From Acidobacteriota bacterium (GTDB taxonomy: Bacteria > Acidobacteriota > Terriglobia > Bryobacterales > UBA6623): a stretch of 64,000 nucleotides of DNA. Below are positions 45,747 through 54,738 of this stretch, piece by piece. Within the stretch, counting starts at the first letter, position 1. Every line of letters starts with the position of its first letter. The notes beneath the pieces were generated by a model that searched no databases, was not told the origin of the DNA, and saw only the letters and a program-made list of their open reading frames with translations. The translations under genes were made by a program, and so were the position numbers. The stretch spans positions 372,001 to 436,000 of the forward strand of contig WGMB01000003.1 of assembly GCA_016125275.1 (NCBI GenBank), written 5' to 3'.

Positions 45747-48428
45747 GTGGCGGAACCCCACCAACTGAGCATCGAGGAGTCGCTGGCCGCGCAGGGCAGC
45801 GACGCCGCAGGCGGGCTCTCTGAGGAGGAGGCCCGCCGAAGGCTCGAGGAGCGCGGCCCCAACGAGCTGACCCAGCGGCGAGGCAAGAGTCGCTGGAAGA
45901 TCCTCGCCGAACAGCTGAGCGAGACCCTCATCCTGGCGCTCATCGCCGCCGCGGTCGTCTCCGCGGCGCTCGGCGATGTGGAGGATGCCGTCGCGATCCT
46001 GGCCATCGTGGGCCTCAACGCTTGGCTCGGCGTCCGCCAGGAATACAAGGCCGAGCAGGCTATGGCGGCGCTGATGCGGATGGCGCAGCCTTCGGTTAGG
46101 GTGCGGCGCGGCGGCCATGTGACGGAAGCTCCGGCCCGCGAGATCGTGCCGGGCGACGTTGTGCTGCTGGAGGCCGGCGCCATCGTTCCGGCGGACGGGC
46201 GGCTGCTCGAAGCCGCCAACCTGCGAATCCAAGAATCGGCCCTGACTGGCGAATCCGAACCGGTGGAGAAAGACGCCTGCGCCGTCCTCGACGAACAGAC
46301 GGCTTTGGGCGATCGGCGCAACATGGCCTATCGCGGCTCCGAAGCTGTCTACGGCCGGGGCGAATTGCTGGTGACCGCCACCGGCATGGGCACGGAGCTG
46401 GGGCGCATCGCAGAGCTGATTCAGGACGCCGGCGATGTCCAGACGCCTCTGCAGAAGCGCCTGGATCACCTCGGCAAGGCGCTCGTTCTGGTGGCGCTGG
46501 TGATCGTCTCCCTGGTCTTCGTGGAGGGTTTGTGGCGTGGCGGCGAGCTGCGGCTGATGTTCCTGACGGCGGTCAGCCTGGCGGTTGCCGCCGCCCCGGA
46601 AGGCTTGCCGGCTGTGGTGACGATTGCCCTCGCCCTCGGAGCTCAGCGCATGCTGGATCGCCAAGCGCTGATCCGGAAGCTGCCGGCGGTCGAAACGCTC
46701 GGCTCGGTCACCGTAATCTGCTCGGACAAGACGGGTACGCTCACCCAGAACCGCATGAGCGTGGAGCGCATCGAGCTCCCCGGGCGGGCTGAGGCCGAGG
46801 AGGGCGCTCCCGCCGAGCTGCTCCTGCTGGCCGCGGCTGCGCTCTGCAACGACGCCGTGTTGGAGCGTGACGAGAGCGGCGACCGAACCGCCCTGGGCGA
46901 CCCCACCGAAGCCGCGCTGGCGCTGGCCGCCGAACAAGCTGGGCTGCCCAAGCCAGACCTCGACGCTCGCGCGCCCCGCGTGGCCGAAGCCCCCTTCGAC
47001 TCCGACCGCAAGCGCATGACGACGGTCCATGAGCTGCGCCCTGACGGCCCTCTCCAGGAGGCTTGGTCGAAGCTCCTCGGCGCCGCGCCGGATCTGAAAA
47101 GCGCCTCCCACGCGGCCTTCGCCAAAGGGGCCGTGGAGAGCCTGCTCGAGGTCGCCGCGCACGTGTTGGAGAATGGCCGGATCGAGCCGCTGGACGAGGC
47201 TCGCAAGCAGGCCATTCGCGAGACTCACGACCAACTCGCCTCGCAGGGCATGCGTGTGCTGGGCTACGCCTACAAGGCCCTGGGGGCGGAACCCGCCGAG
47301 ACCGCCGCCGAGACCCTGGAGCAAGAGCTGGTCTACCTGGGACTGACGGGCATGATCGACCCGCCACGTCCCGAGGTTCGCGAGGCCGTCGAGCAGTGCC
47401 GTTCGGCCGGCGTCCGCACGATGATGATTACCGGCGACCATCCGGCCACGGCGGCCTACATCGCCGAGCAGCTCGGAGTGGGCGAGGGCGGCGCGTTGTG
47501 GACCGGCGCCGACCTGGACGGCAAGTCGGACCAGGAGCTGGAGGAGATCGTCGACAAGGCCGGCGTCTACGCCCGCGTCTCTCCCGAGCACAAGCTCCGC
47601 ATCGTTGCCGCCTTGCAGCGGCGCGGGCAGATCGTGGCGATGACGGGCGACGGGGTCAACGACGCTCCGGCGCTCAAGCGCGCCGACATCGGCGTCGCCA
47701 TGGGCTTGACCGGCTCCGACGTGGCGCGCGAAGCGGCAGACATGGTGCTGCGCGACGACAACTTTGCCACTATCGTCGCCGCGGTCGAGGAAGGCCGCAT
47801 CATCTTCGACAACATTCGCAAGTTCATCCGCTACCTGCTCTCGGCCAACTGCGGCGAGCTCTTGGTGATGTTCTTCGGGCCGCTGCTGGGCATGCCGATC
47901 CCCCTGCTACCGTTGCAGATCCTTTGGATGAATCTGGTGACCGACGGCCCTCCGGCGCTGGCGCTGGGCGTGGAGCCGGCCGAGCGCAACACCATGCAGC
48001 GGCCGCCGTATGCTCCGGGCGAGAGCGTCTTCAGCCGCGGCGTGGGACGCGACATCCTGGGCGGCGGCGGCCTGATGGGCTTGGTCGCGCTGGGCTTGGG
48101 CTGGCGCTACTGGTCGCTCGGCCTGGAGCAGTGGCAGACCGTCCTGTTCACCACGCTCACCTTGAGCCAGATGGCGCTGGCCCTGGCGACCCGTTCGGAG
48201 CGGGAGTCCGTCTTCACGATGAACCCCGCCTCGAACTGGTACCTGTATGCGGCCGTCGGAGCGTCCACGGCGCTCCAACTCGGCGTCGTCTACTGGCCGG
48301 CGGCACAGTCTCTGTTCCAGACTACGCCGCTCTCGTGGGAGGACCTGGGCGTCTGCCTGGCCGCCTCCACCGCGATCCTGTGGGCCGCGGAGCTCGAGAA
48401 GCTGATCAAGCGATCCAAACGGTCTTGA
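45747..48428 (+). CDS. P-type (P2A) cation-transporting ATPase, probably Ca2+
   Basis: At 893 aa it has the P2A layout: an N-terminal cation-ATPase domain ([18 protein letters not shown]), an actuator domain with [13 protein letters not shown]4 PEGLPAVV as in SERCA-type calcium pumps, phosphorylation site [11 protein letters not shown] (Asp327), the nucleotide domain, hinge [20 protein letters not shown], and TM5/TM6 with ANCGE and [13 protein letters not shown]. It should export Ca2+ or Mn2+ using ATP. The GTG start is preceded by GGAAGGA. Its last 23 bp overlap the convergent aldehyde dehydrogenase gene. Confidence 0.92.
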   Translation: MAEPHQLSIEESLAAQGSDAAGGLSEEEARRRLEERGPNELTQRRGKSRWKILAEQLSETLILALIAAAVVSAALGDVEDAVAILAIVGLNAWLGVRQEYKAEQAMAALMRMAQPSVRVRRGGHVTEAPAREIVPGDVVLLEAGAIVPADGRLLEAANLRIQESALTGESEPVEKDACAVLDEQTALGDRRNMAYRGSEAVYGRGELLVTATGMGTELGRIAELIQDAGDVQTPLQKRLDHLGKALVLVALVIVSLVFVEGLWRGGELRLMFLTAVSLAVAAAPEGLPAVVTIALALGAQRMLDRQALIRKLPAVETLGSVTVICSDKTGTLTQNRMSVERIELPGRAEAEEGAPAELLLLAAAALCNDAVLERDESGDRTALGDPTEAALALAAEQAGLPKPDLDARAPRVAEAPFDSDRKRMTTVHELRPDGPLQEAWSKLLGAAPDLKSASHAAFAKGAVESLLEVAAHVLENGRIEPLDEARKQAIRETHDQLASQGMRVLGYAYKALGAEPAETAAETLEQELVYLGLTGMIDPPRPEVREAVEQCRSAGVRTMMITGDHPATAAYIAEQLGVGEGGALWTGADLDGKSDQELEEIVDKAGVYARVSPEHKLRIVAALQRRGQIVAMTGDGVNDAPALKRADIGVAMGLTGSDVAREAADMVLRDDNFATIVAAVEEGRIIFDNIRKFIRYLLSANCGELLVMFFGPLLGMPIPLLPLQILWMNLVTDGPPALALGVEPAERNTMQRPPYAPGESVFSRGVGRDILGGGGLMGLVALGLGWRYWSLGLEQWQTVLFTTLTLSQMALALATRSERESVFTMNPASNWYLYAAVGASTALQLGVVYWPAAQSLFQTTPLSWEDLGVCLAASTAILWAAELEKLIKRSKRS

Positions 48429-49770
48429 TGTTCACGAACTCGCGCATCCCAATGGCGCTGAGCTCACGGCCGTAGCCGGAGCGCTTGATGCCTCCGAAGG
48501 GCAGCCGCGGATCGGACTTGGTCAAGCCGTTGATGAAGACGGCGCCTGCCTCGAGCTCGGTGACAAAGCGCTCGCGCTCGGCTTCGTCGTTGGTCCAGGC
48601 GCTCGACCCCAACCCGAACGAGGTGGAGTTCGCCAAGGCGATGGCCTCGTCGATGTCCGCCACCGGGAACAGCGACGCGACCGGCCCGAACAGCTCTTCG
48701 CAATCGGCCGCCGAGCCCTTGGGGATGTTCGCCAGCACCGTGGGCGGGTAGAAGTAGCCCGGCCGATCCAGGCGCTTGCCGCCCGTCAGGACCTTCGCGC
48801 CGGCCTGGACGGTGCGCTCCACCTGGTCCGCGAGCGAGCTCAGGATCTGCTCGTTGACCAGCGGACCGATGTCCGTGGACTCATCGAGCGGATCGCCGAC
48901 CTTCAGAGCCTCCAGCCCGGCCACGAAGCGGCGTTCGAACTCCTCGTAGATGTCCTTGTGGACCAGGAAGCGCTTGGCCGCGATGCAGGACTGTCCGTTG
49001 TTGATGGTGCGGGCGGTGACGCCGGTCTTGACGGCCTTTTCGAGATCCGCGCTGGGCATGACGATGAACGGGTCGCTGCCGCCCAGCTCGAGGACGGTCT
49101 TCTTGAGCCACTTGCCCGACAGAGAGGCCAGGGCGCCGCCGGCGCGCTCGCTGCCGGTCAGCGTGGCCGCCATTACCCGCGGGTCGCTCATGATCGTCTC
49201 CACGGCGGGGACCTCAACCAGCAGGGTCTGGAAGACGCCTTCCGGGAAGCCCGCCTGATGAAAGATCTCTTCGATGACCAGCGCGCACTGCGGCACGTTC
49301 GGCGCATGCTTGAGCAGCCCGACGTTGCCGGCCATCAAGGCCGGCGCGGCGAACCGAAAGACCTGCCAGAGCGGGAAATTCCAGGGCATGATCGCCAGCA
49401 CGGGCCCGATCGGGTCGTAGCGCACGAGGCTCTTGGAAGCGTCGCTCTCGACCTCCTCCGGGGCCAGGATGGACGCTGCCTCGTCGGCGTAGTAGCGGCA
49501 AACGGAGGCGCATTTCTCGACCTCAGCGCGGGCGGCCACGACGGGCTTGCCCATCTCGAGCGTCATCATGCGCGACAGCTCCGTCTTGCGTGCGTCGAGG
49601 ATGTCGGCGGCCCGGTGCATCTTCGACGCTCGGTCGGCGAGCGCGGTCTTGCGGTGCGAGGCGTAGGCGGACGCCGCCAAGGCGATCTTGGCTTCGAGCT
49701 CGGCGGCCGTCAGGGGCTGGAAGGTGCGGAGGGTTTCACCGGTGGCGGGGTTGACGCTTGCGATTGGCAT
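48406..49770 (-). CDS. NAD(P)+-dependent aldehyde dehydrogenase (succinate-semialdehyde dehydrogenase-like)
   Basis: The 454-aa enzyme has the class-defining motifs PWNFPLWQVFRFAAPALMAGN, LTGSERAGG, the general-base Glu in LELGGSDPFIV, and the nucleophile Cys in NNGQSCIAAKRF, ending with LPFGGIKRSGYGREL. Its start MPIASVNPATGE and length resemble the GabD/YneI succinate-semialdehyde group, but substrate specificity is inferred only. ATG 49770 starts the conserved domain; the frame above it is arginine-rich and unlikely. It is convergent with and overlaps the P-type ATPase gene by 23 bp. Confidence 0.92.
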   Translation of the reverse strand: MPIASVNPATGETLRTFQPLTAAELEAKIALAASAYASHRKTALADRASKMHRAADILDARKTELSRMMTLEMGKPVVAARAEVEKCASVCRYYADEAASILAPEEVESDASKSLVRYDPIGPVLAIMPWNFPLWQVFRFAAPALMAGNVGLLKHAPNVPQCALVIEEIFHQAGFPEGVFQTLLVEVPAVETIMSDPRVMAATLTGSERAGGALASLSGKWLKKTVLELGGSDPFIVMPSADLEKAVKTGVTARTINNGQSCIAAKRFLVHKDIYEEFERRFVAGLEALKVGDPLDESTDIGPLVNEQILSSLADQVERTVQAGAKVLTGGKRLDRPGYFYPPTVLANIPKGSAADCEELFGPVASLFPVADIDEAIALANSTSFGLGSSAWTNDEAERERFVTELEAGAVFINGLTKSDPRLPFGGIKRSGYGRELSAIGMREFVNIKTVWIA

Positions 49771-49887
49771 CGTAGTTTTAGGCTGACACATTGCAGCCGC
49801 CGCGGCTTTCCGTCCTCCGTAAAACTTGGCGGCGCGAGCCTGGGCGGAACACTGCGTCGCCGCCGTCGCGGCCGGGCCCAAGCCGGG

Positions 49888-49893
49888 TAGAAT
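49888..49893 (+). promoter_or_regulatory. -10-like hexamer TAGAAT for the Gfo/Idh/MocA gene
   Basis: TAGAAT ends 10 nt before the ATG at 49904, without Shine-Dalgarno or clear -35. Confidence 0.45.
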
Positions 49894-49903
49894 AGGCCTC
49901 GCC

Positions 49904-51094
49904 ATGCAACGACGGACTTTCCTGACAGCCCTGGGCGCGACGGCCGCCTTCCTGCCGGGTGCGCGCGCGCAGTCCCAGCCCGTGCGGATCGGCATTGTCG
50001 GCGGACGATTCGGCGCCACCTTCCAGTGGCATCTCCACCCCAACGCCCGAGTGGAAGCCGTCTGCGACATCAGCAAGCCCCGTCTCGATACGCTCAGCGA
50101 GGTCTACCGCTGCGGCAACCGTTACGAAGACTTCCGCCGGATGCTCCAGCACCCGGGCCTGGACGCCGTGGGCGTCTTCACGCCGGCGCCGCTGCACGTG
50201 TGGATGGCCGAGACCGCCATTAACGCCGGCAAGCACGTGATCAGCGCCGTTCCTGCCGGACTATCGATCGAAGAGTTGGAACGGCTGCTCGAAGCCGTGG
50301 AGCGCACCGGCATGCGCTACATGATGGCCGAGACGAGCTACTACCGCCCGGAGGTCGTCACCTGTCGCGAGATGGCCGAGCGCGGCGAGTTCGGCACGAT
50401 CGTCTATTCCGAGGCCGAATACCACCACGAGGGGCTGCTCGAGCTGATGTTCGACGACCGCAGGCTGCCGACGTGGCGCCACGGCTTTCCGCCGATGTGG
50501 TACCCCACGCACTGCACGGGCATGATCGTACCGGTGACCGGCGAGCGCTTGCGGGCCGTCTCGGCGATCGGCTGGGGAGACGACCACGAGGTCTGCCGCA
50601 CCAACGCCTACCACAACCCCTTCTGGAACACGACGGGGCTGTTCGAGACCGAGCGCGGCAAGGCCAGCCGCGTAACCGTAGCCTGGCATCTGGCCGCCGG
50701 CGGAACCGAGCGCGGGCAGTTCTATGGCGACCGGGCGTCGTTCCTGATGGATCGTCCGGAAGGCTCGCCGGACACGCTGGTGCGCATCGCCCGGAACGGC
50801 CAAACCTCCATCGACGCCAACGGCTACCCCGAAGGCAAGGTGGAGCAGCAGGAGGCGCTGCAGCGAGACTACCTGGAGCGGCTGCCCGAACCGATGCGAG
50901 TGCCGTCCGGCCACGGCGGCTCGCACACCCACCTGACGCACGAGTTCATCCAGGCCATCGCGGAGGACCGGCACCCGGCGGTCAACGTCTGGGAAGCGAT
51001 CGCCTACACCGCGCCGGGCCTGGTGGCGCACGAATCGGCGCTGGCCGGCGGCGAGCGCATGCAGATCCCCGACTTCGGTCGAGCGCCGGCCTAG
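49904..51094 (+). CDS. Tat-exported Gfo/Idh/MocA family oxidoreductase
   Basis: The 396-aa protein begins with a twin-arginine-type signal (MQRRTFLTALGATAAFLPGARA). The Rossmann start is VRIGIVGGRFGATF; further family features are VGVFTPAPLHVWMAETAINAGKHV (usual EKP motif replaced by AVPAG), a catalytic-region WYPTHCTGM, and GSHTHLTHEFIQAI near the end. Members of this exported subgroup are often sugar or polyol oxidoreductases or GH109-like enzymes with a tightly bound NAD(P). Loss of the EKP lysine makes dehydrogenase activity uncertain. It is convergent with the thioesterase gene; their stop codons share CTAG. Confidence 0.85.
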   Translation: MQRRTFLTALGATAAFLPGARAQSQPVRIGIVGGRFGATFQWHLHPNARVEAVCDISKPRLDTLSEVYRCGNRYEDFRRMLQHPGLDAVGVFTPAPLHVWMAETAINAGKHVISAVPAGLSIEELERLLEAVERTGMRYMMAETSYYRPEVVTCREMAERGEFGTIVYSEAEYHHEGLLELMFDDRRLPTWRHGFPPMWYPTHCTGMIVPVTGERLRAVSAIGWGDDHEVCRTNAYHNPFWNTTGLFETERGKASRVTVAWHLAAGGTERGQFYGDRASFLMDRPEGSPDTLVRIARNGQTSIDANGYPEGKVEQQEALQRDYLERLPEPMRVPSGHGGSHTHLTHEFIQAIAEDRHPAVNVWEAIAYTAPGLVAHESALAGGERMQIPDFGRAPA

Positions 51095-51477
51095 GCTTCC
51101 GGCCCCGCCAGCAGAATGTAGGTCATCAGGGCCCGGGCGATCTCCTTGCCGTCCTCCCGGTAGGCCATCGCCTCGCCGACGATCAGCGTCTTGCCGGTCT
51201 TGATGAAGCGGGCGCGAGCCGTGAGCTTGCCCTCGCTCACGGGCCGCATGTAGTTGATCTTGAGCTCGACGGTGGCCGTCTGCTTTCCCGGAAAGTGGTG
51301 CGTGATGGCGATGCCCATCGCCGCGTCGAGCAGGCTCGCCGAGGCTCCGCCGTGCAGTACGCCGTAGAAGTTGTACAGCTCCGGACGCACGTCCATCTCG
51401 ACGCTCAGGCCGTCGTCATGGACCTCGGCGACCCGGATGCCGAGCATGTCGTTGTAGGGTGAACGAGCCACAACCAA
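51091..51477 (-). CDS. PaaI-type hotdog thioesterase
   Basis: The 128-aa single hotdog domain carries the PaaI signature HGGASASLLDAAMG and a typical MDVRPELYNFYGVLHGG lead-in. It probably hydrolyses a small acyl-CoA (phenylacetyl or aromatic type) as a tetramer in the cytosol; the natural substrate is not evident. The start may be TTG 51477 or GTG 51471. It is convergent with the Gfo/Idh/MocA gene and not linked to other aromatic-degradation genes here. Confidence 0.87.
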   Translation of the reverse strand: MVVARSPYNDMLGIRVAEVHDDGLSVEMDVRPELYNFYGVLHGGASASLLDAAMGIAITHHFPGKQTATVELKINYMRPVSEGKLTARARFIKTGKTLIVGEAMAYREDGKEIARALMTYILLAGPEA

Positions 51478-51513
51478 GTTTAGCGCCGCGCCTCGGGTCG
51501 ACGAGAGGCCGGT

Positions 51514-51708
51514 TCAGGTTCCCGACAGGTGAGGGATACCGAGCTGCTTGCAGATTTCCAGGATCAATCGATCGTCGATCTCGGCGTGCCGGGGCACAGG
51601 AGCGATTGCTCCTGTCGCGGTGTTACGAAAGATCGAATGCCGCGACCCTTCTCGGTGGAGCTCGCAGCCGTGGCTCTTCAGGTGCGCGACGAGGGCTCGC
51701 CGCTTCAT
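51514..51708 (-). CDS. hicA: HicA-type mRNA interferase toxin
   Basis: The 64-aa protein is a HicA double-stranded-RNA-binding-fold toxin: LVAHLKSHGCELHREGSRHSIF contains the catalytic His in GSRHSIF, and the second half PVPRHAEIDDRLILEICKQLGI is typical. It would cleave mRNA when free of HicB. It starts four bases inside the hicB stop (ATGA overlap at 51705-51708), so it is translated after the antitoxin. Confidence 0.9.
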   Translation of the reverse strand: MKRRALVAHLKSHGCELHREGSRHSIFRNTATGAIAPVPRHAEIDDRLILEICKQLGIPHLSGT

Positions 51709-51974
51709 CGAATACCGGCGCCGGCGGCCACTTTGAGCTGAACCAGCTCAATCAAGTCGGCCTCGGGGTCGGTGGCGTCCGCATCCGGGGACGGCAACGG
51801 GTTTCCAAGCTCGAGTTGGACCTCCGCGAGGTCTTCCAAGGCGCTCGCGATCATCACTCGCGCGTCGGCCAGGTCAAAACCTTGCGACACGGCTCCCGGA
51901 AAATCCAGGGCTTTGGCCAGCACCTTCTGATTCGGCTGCGTGGGCAGGTAGTACGCAACTCGATAGCTCAGCAT
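51705..51974 (-). CDS. hicB: HicB-type antitoxin
   Basis: The 89-aa protein shows the HicB partial RNase H fold: YRVAYYLPTQPNQKVLAKALDFPGAVSQGFDLADARVMIASALEDL. No helix-turn-helix or ribbon-helix-helix is obvious at the C-terminus, so DNA-binding autoregulation is uncertain. The promoter hexamer TAAACT lies 6 nt before the start. hicB comes before hicA, the reverse of the E. coli order. Confidence 0.85.
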   Translation of the reverse strand: MLSYRVAYYLPTQPNQKVLAKALDFPGAVSQGFDLADARVMIASALEDLAEVQLELGNPLPSPDADATDPEADLIELVQLKVAAGAGIR

Positions 51975-51980
51975 CGCCTT

Positions 51981-51986
51981 AGTTTA
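51981..51986 (-). promoter_or_regulatory. -10-like hexamer TAAACT for hicBA
   Basis: On the minus strand TAAACT is followed by 6 nt (AAGGCG) and the ATG at 51974. Confidence 0.4.
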
Positions 51987-52019
51987 GCGCCGTCCGGCTG
52001 ACGGAGAACGCGGAATCGC

Positions 52020-52025
52020 TACACT
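52020..52025 (+). promoter_or_regulatory. Promoter CTGACG / TACACT for the broken sulfatase
   Basis: TACACT ends 8 nt before the ATG at 52034, and CTGACG at 51998-52003 is a plausible -35 with 16-bp spacing. No Shine-Dalgarno is seen. Confidence 0.5.
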
Positions 52026-52033
52026 GGCTGGCG

Positions 52034-53522
52034 ATGCGCCGGCTCCTGCTCGCACTACTCCTCATTGGCTCGGGCTGCGCCACGGAGCAAGCGGTCAGAC
52101 CCAACTTCGTCCTCGTGCTCACCGACGACCAGGGCTACGGCGACCTCGCCGCCCACGGCAACGAGCATATCCGCACGCCGAACCTCGACCGGATGGCGCG
52201 CGAGGGCGTGGAGTTCGAGCGGTTCTACGTCGAGCCCGTCTGCGCGCCCACGCGCTCGGCGCTGATGACGGGCCGCTATCACTACCGCACCGGCATCATC
52301 CACACCTCCCGAGGCGGCGCCAAGATGCACTCCGACGAGACCACCCTGGCTGAGATGCTGCGCGCGGCCGGCTACCGCACCGGTATTTTCGGCAAATGGC
52401 ACCTGGGCGACAACGACCCGATGCGGCCGATCGACCAGGGCTTTGAAGAAGCCGTGTGGCACAAGTCCGGCGGCATCGACCAGTCGCCCGACCGTCCCAA
52501 CTCCTACTTCGATCCTTGGCTCTACCGCGGGGCCGAGCGCTTCCAGGCGAAGGGTTATTGCACGGACGTGTTCTTCCGCGAGGCGCTGGACTTCATCGGC
52601 CGCCACGCCGATGAGCCCTTTTTCGTGTACCTGCCGACCAACGCGCCGCACGATCCCCTGCAAGTCGCCGACGAGCTCTGGAAACCCTATGCCGAGATGG
52701 GCCTAGATGAGAAGACGGCGCGCGTCTACGGCATGGTCCAGAACATCGACGACAACATGGGACGTCTGTTCGAGAAGCTCGACGCGCTCGGGCTGCGCGA
52801 GAACACCGTCGTCGTCTTCCTGACGGACAACGGTCCCCAGCGCGCCCGCTACGTGGCGGGGCTCCGTGGAACCAAGTCCGACGTCTACGAAGGCGGCATC
52901 CGTTCGATCAGCCTGTGGCAGGGGCCGGACTTCGCCGCGCCGCGCAAGGTGGAGCGGTTCGGCGCTCACGTCGACGTGGTTCCGACCTTCCTCGAAGCGG
53001 CCGGGCTGGAGCCGCCCGCCGGAGTCCGGCTCGACGGCCGCAGCCTGCTCCCCCTGCTGCGGGGCGAAGGCGCGGAATGGCCCGAACGAACGCACTTCAC
53101 GCAGGTGCACCGCGGCCTCGACGTCCACTTGGCGCACAACGCCGCCGCAATCACGGACCGCTACAAGCTCGTGCTCAGCCCGGACACGTTCGCCCAGGAG
53201 GACCCGCCGCCCCACCTTCGTCGACGGCAGACCCACCACCTGGAGCATCGAGATCGAAGACGCCGGCCCCTACGAGATGACCGTGCGGCTGGGCGACGAC
53301 GAGCAGGGCAAGGCGGGCAAGGTCGTCCTGGAGGTCAACGGCGACCGGGCGGAAATGCCGATCTCAGAGGACGAGCCCACGGCGACATTCGACCTGCCGG
53401 CAGGTCCGGCGCGGCTGGAAGTCTGGTTCGAGGCGGCCGGCGAGCCCCGGCGCATCCACGACCAGAACAACCCAGTCGGCGACGTGATCGTGCGCTGGTT
53501 GGCTGGCGATGGGCAACAATGA
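52034..53522 (+). pseudogene. Sulfatase lipoprotein broken by a frameshift or out-of-frame deletion
   Basis: The first frame encodes a normal type I sulfatase: lipobox SGCAT, metal ligands LTDD (Asp31, Asp32), the formylglycine motif CAPTR at 70-74, TGIFGKWHLG, FVYLPTNAPHDPL and FLTDNGPQ. After about 53205 the frame (…DTFAQEDPPPH) turns into arginine-rich nonsense that runs to 53713. The matching C-terminal domain (TFVDGRPTTWSIEIEDAG ... EVWFEAAGEP) continues one base out of frame to a stop at 53520-53522. The usual segment between them (LYDL..DPGE..NL) is absent, so an out-of-frame internal deletion fits better than a one-base indel. A sequencing error cannot be excluded. Confidence 0.8.
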
Positions 53523-53631
53523 GCGCCCGGGTTTACCTGGGCGTTCGCTGGTTCGTTCGAGACGGATTCAACGCCCTGCAACCGCGGCAGGGCTGCTTGC
53601 GGATTGACCGCCGGGAAATCTCGGCGGCTCA

Positions 53632-54735
53632 TCACTGCGCGACCTCCGGCCGCCCCATCAGCTCGGCATACAGGCCGACCCATAGGTTGCGGACGTTCTT
53701 GTCCCAACTGTAGCGGTCCAGCTCGGCTCGACCGGCGCGCGTCAGCCGCAGCGCCAACCCCTCCTCCTCCAGCAGGCGGAAGGCGGCGTTCGCCATGGCT
53801 TCGTCGTCGTCCTTCGGGACCAGCAGCCCGGTCGCCTCGTCGAACAGGATGTAGGGGATGCCTCCCGCGTCGGTGGCCACGATGGGCAGGCCGGAGGAGT
53901 AGCACTCCAGCAACGACCCGGGCATGCAGTCCAGGTTCGGGCTGGTCAAGTAGATGTCGGCGGAATCGTAGAGCGCGGCGATTTGCCTGTGCGGCACCTT
54001 GCCGACGAACTTCGTGTTCCGCAGCCCCAGGCCCTGGGCGTACTCCTCCAGCTCCTGCCAGGAAGGCCCTTCGTGGGCAAGCGTCAACGTCGCGTCCGGG
54101 TAGCGTTGCTGGATGCGCTGGAAGGCCCGCAGGGTGCACTGGATGTTGTACAGCGGCTCCAGGATGCGGTTGTGCAGGAAGATCGGGCGGGGCTTGGGTC
54201 GCTCGCGGTAGAGGAAGGGGCTGGGGTCGATGATGTTGAAGATCGACCGCGCCTTCAGCCCGAACTTGGCGAACACGTCGACCAAGTAGCCGGACGGCGC
54301 CACGATCACGTCCGCCATTTGGATGATGCGGAACGCGATGGGCCAGTTGCGCAGGTGGTCTTCGGCCTGGCCGTCCCGGTAGTTCAGGATGACCTTCTTG
54401 CCGAAGAGCTTGCCGACCAAGATGGCGGGCGCAGGCGCCCAAACGAACGAGAAGTACGCCGCCGCGAACACGTGCACGATGTCGTTGCGCGGAACCAGCC
54501 ACAGCAGGCGCACCAGGAAGGCGAACACGGTGGCCGCCGTCCGCACGAACTTGATCTTCTTGAGGAACTGCAGCGGACCCAGCCGCGGGTTCATCGGCAG
54601 GAACGTCGCCTTCACCAGCGGCTCCCGGGCGAGATTGCCCAGGATGCGGGAAGCCTGCACGGACTGGCCGCCCAGGATGTCCGACGACGGCGCGATCAAC
54701 AGGACGCGGACGGGCTGGCCGGAGGAAGCGCTCAT
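53632..54735 (-). CDS. GT4-family glycosyltransferase
   Basis: The 367-aa GT-B protein has an N-terminal PSSDILGGQSVQASRI start (usual glycine-rich acceptor loop), an IVHVFAAAYFSF strand, and a C-terminal donor-binding region with ADIYLTSPNLDCMPGSLLECYSSGLPIVATDAGGIPYI, matching the GT4 EX7E area (E in LLECYSSG). It transfers a sugar from a nucleotide donor, probably for an extracellular glycan. It follows the dehydrogenase fusion by 3 bp on the same strand, so the two form an operon typical of polysaccharide clusters. Confidence 0.9.
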   Translation of the reverse strand: MSASSGQPVRVLLIAPSSDILGGQSVQASRILGNLAREPLVKATFLPMNPRLGPLQFLKKIKFVRTAATVFAFLVRLLWLVPRNDIVHVFAAAYFSFVWAPAPAILVGKLFGKKVILNYRDGQAEDHLRNWPIAFRIIQMADVIVAPSGYLVDVFAKFGLKARSIFNIIDPSPFLYRERPKPRPIFLHNRILEPLYNIQCTLRAFQRIQQRYPDATLTLAHEGPSWQELEEYAQGLGLRNTKFVGKVPHRQIAALYDSADIYLTSPNLDCMPGSLLECYSSGLPIVATDAGGIPYILFDEATGLLVPKDDDEAMANAAFRLLEEEGLALRLTRAGRAELDRYSWDKNVRNLWVGLYAELMGRPEVAQ

Positions 54736-54738
54736 GGA

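Noticed and set aside
44451-47591. 1046-aa minus-strand frame
   Set aside because: It is antisense to the sulfatase-like, USP and P-type ATPase genes, Gln/Arg/His-rich and without motifs; the plus-strand frames have complete family signatures.
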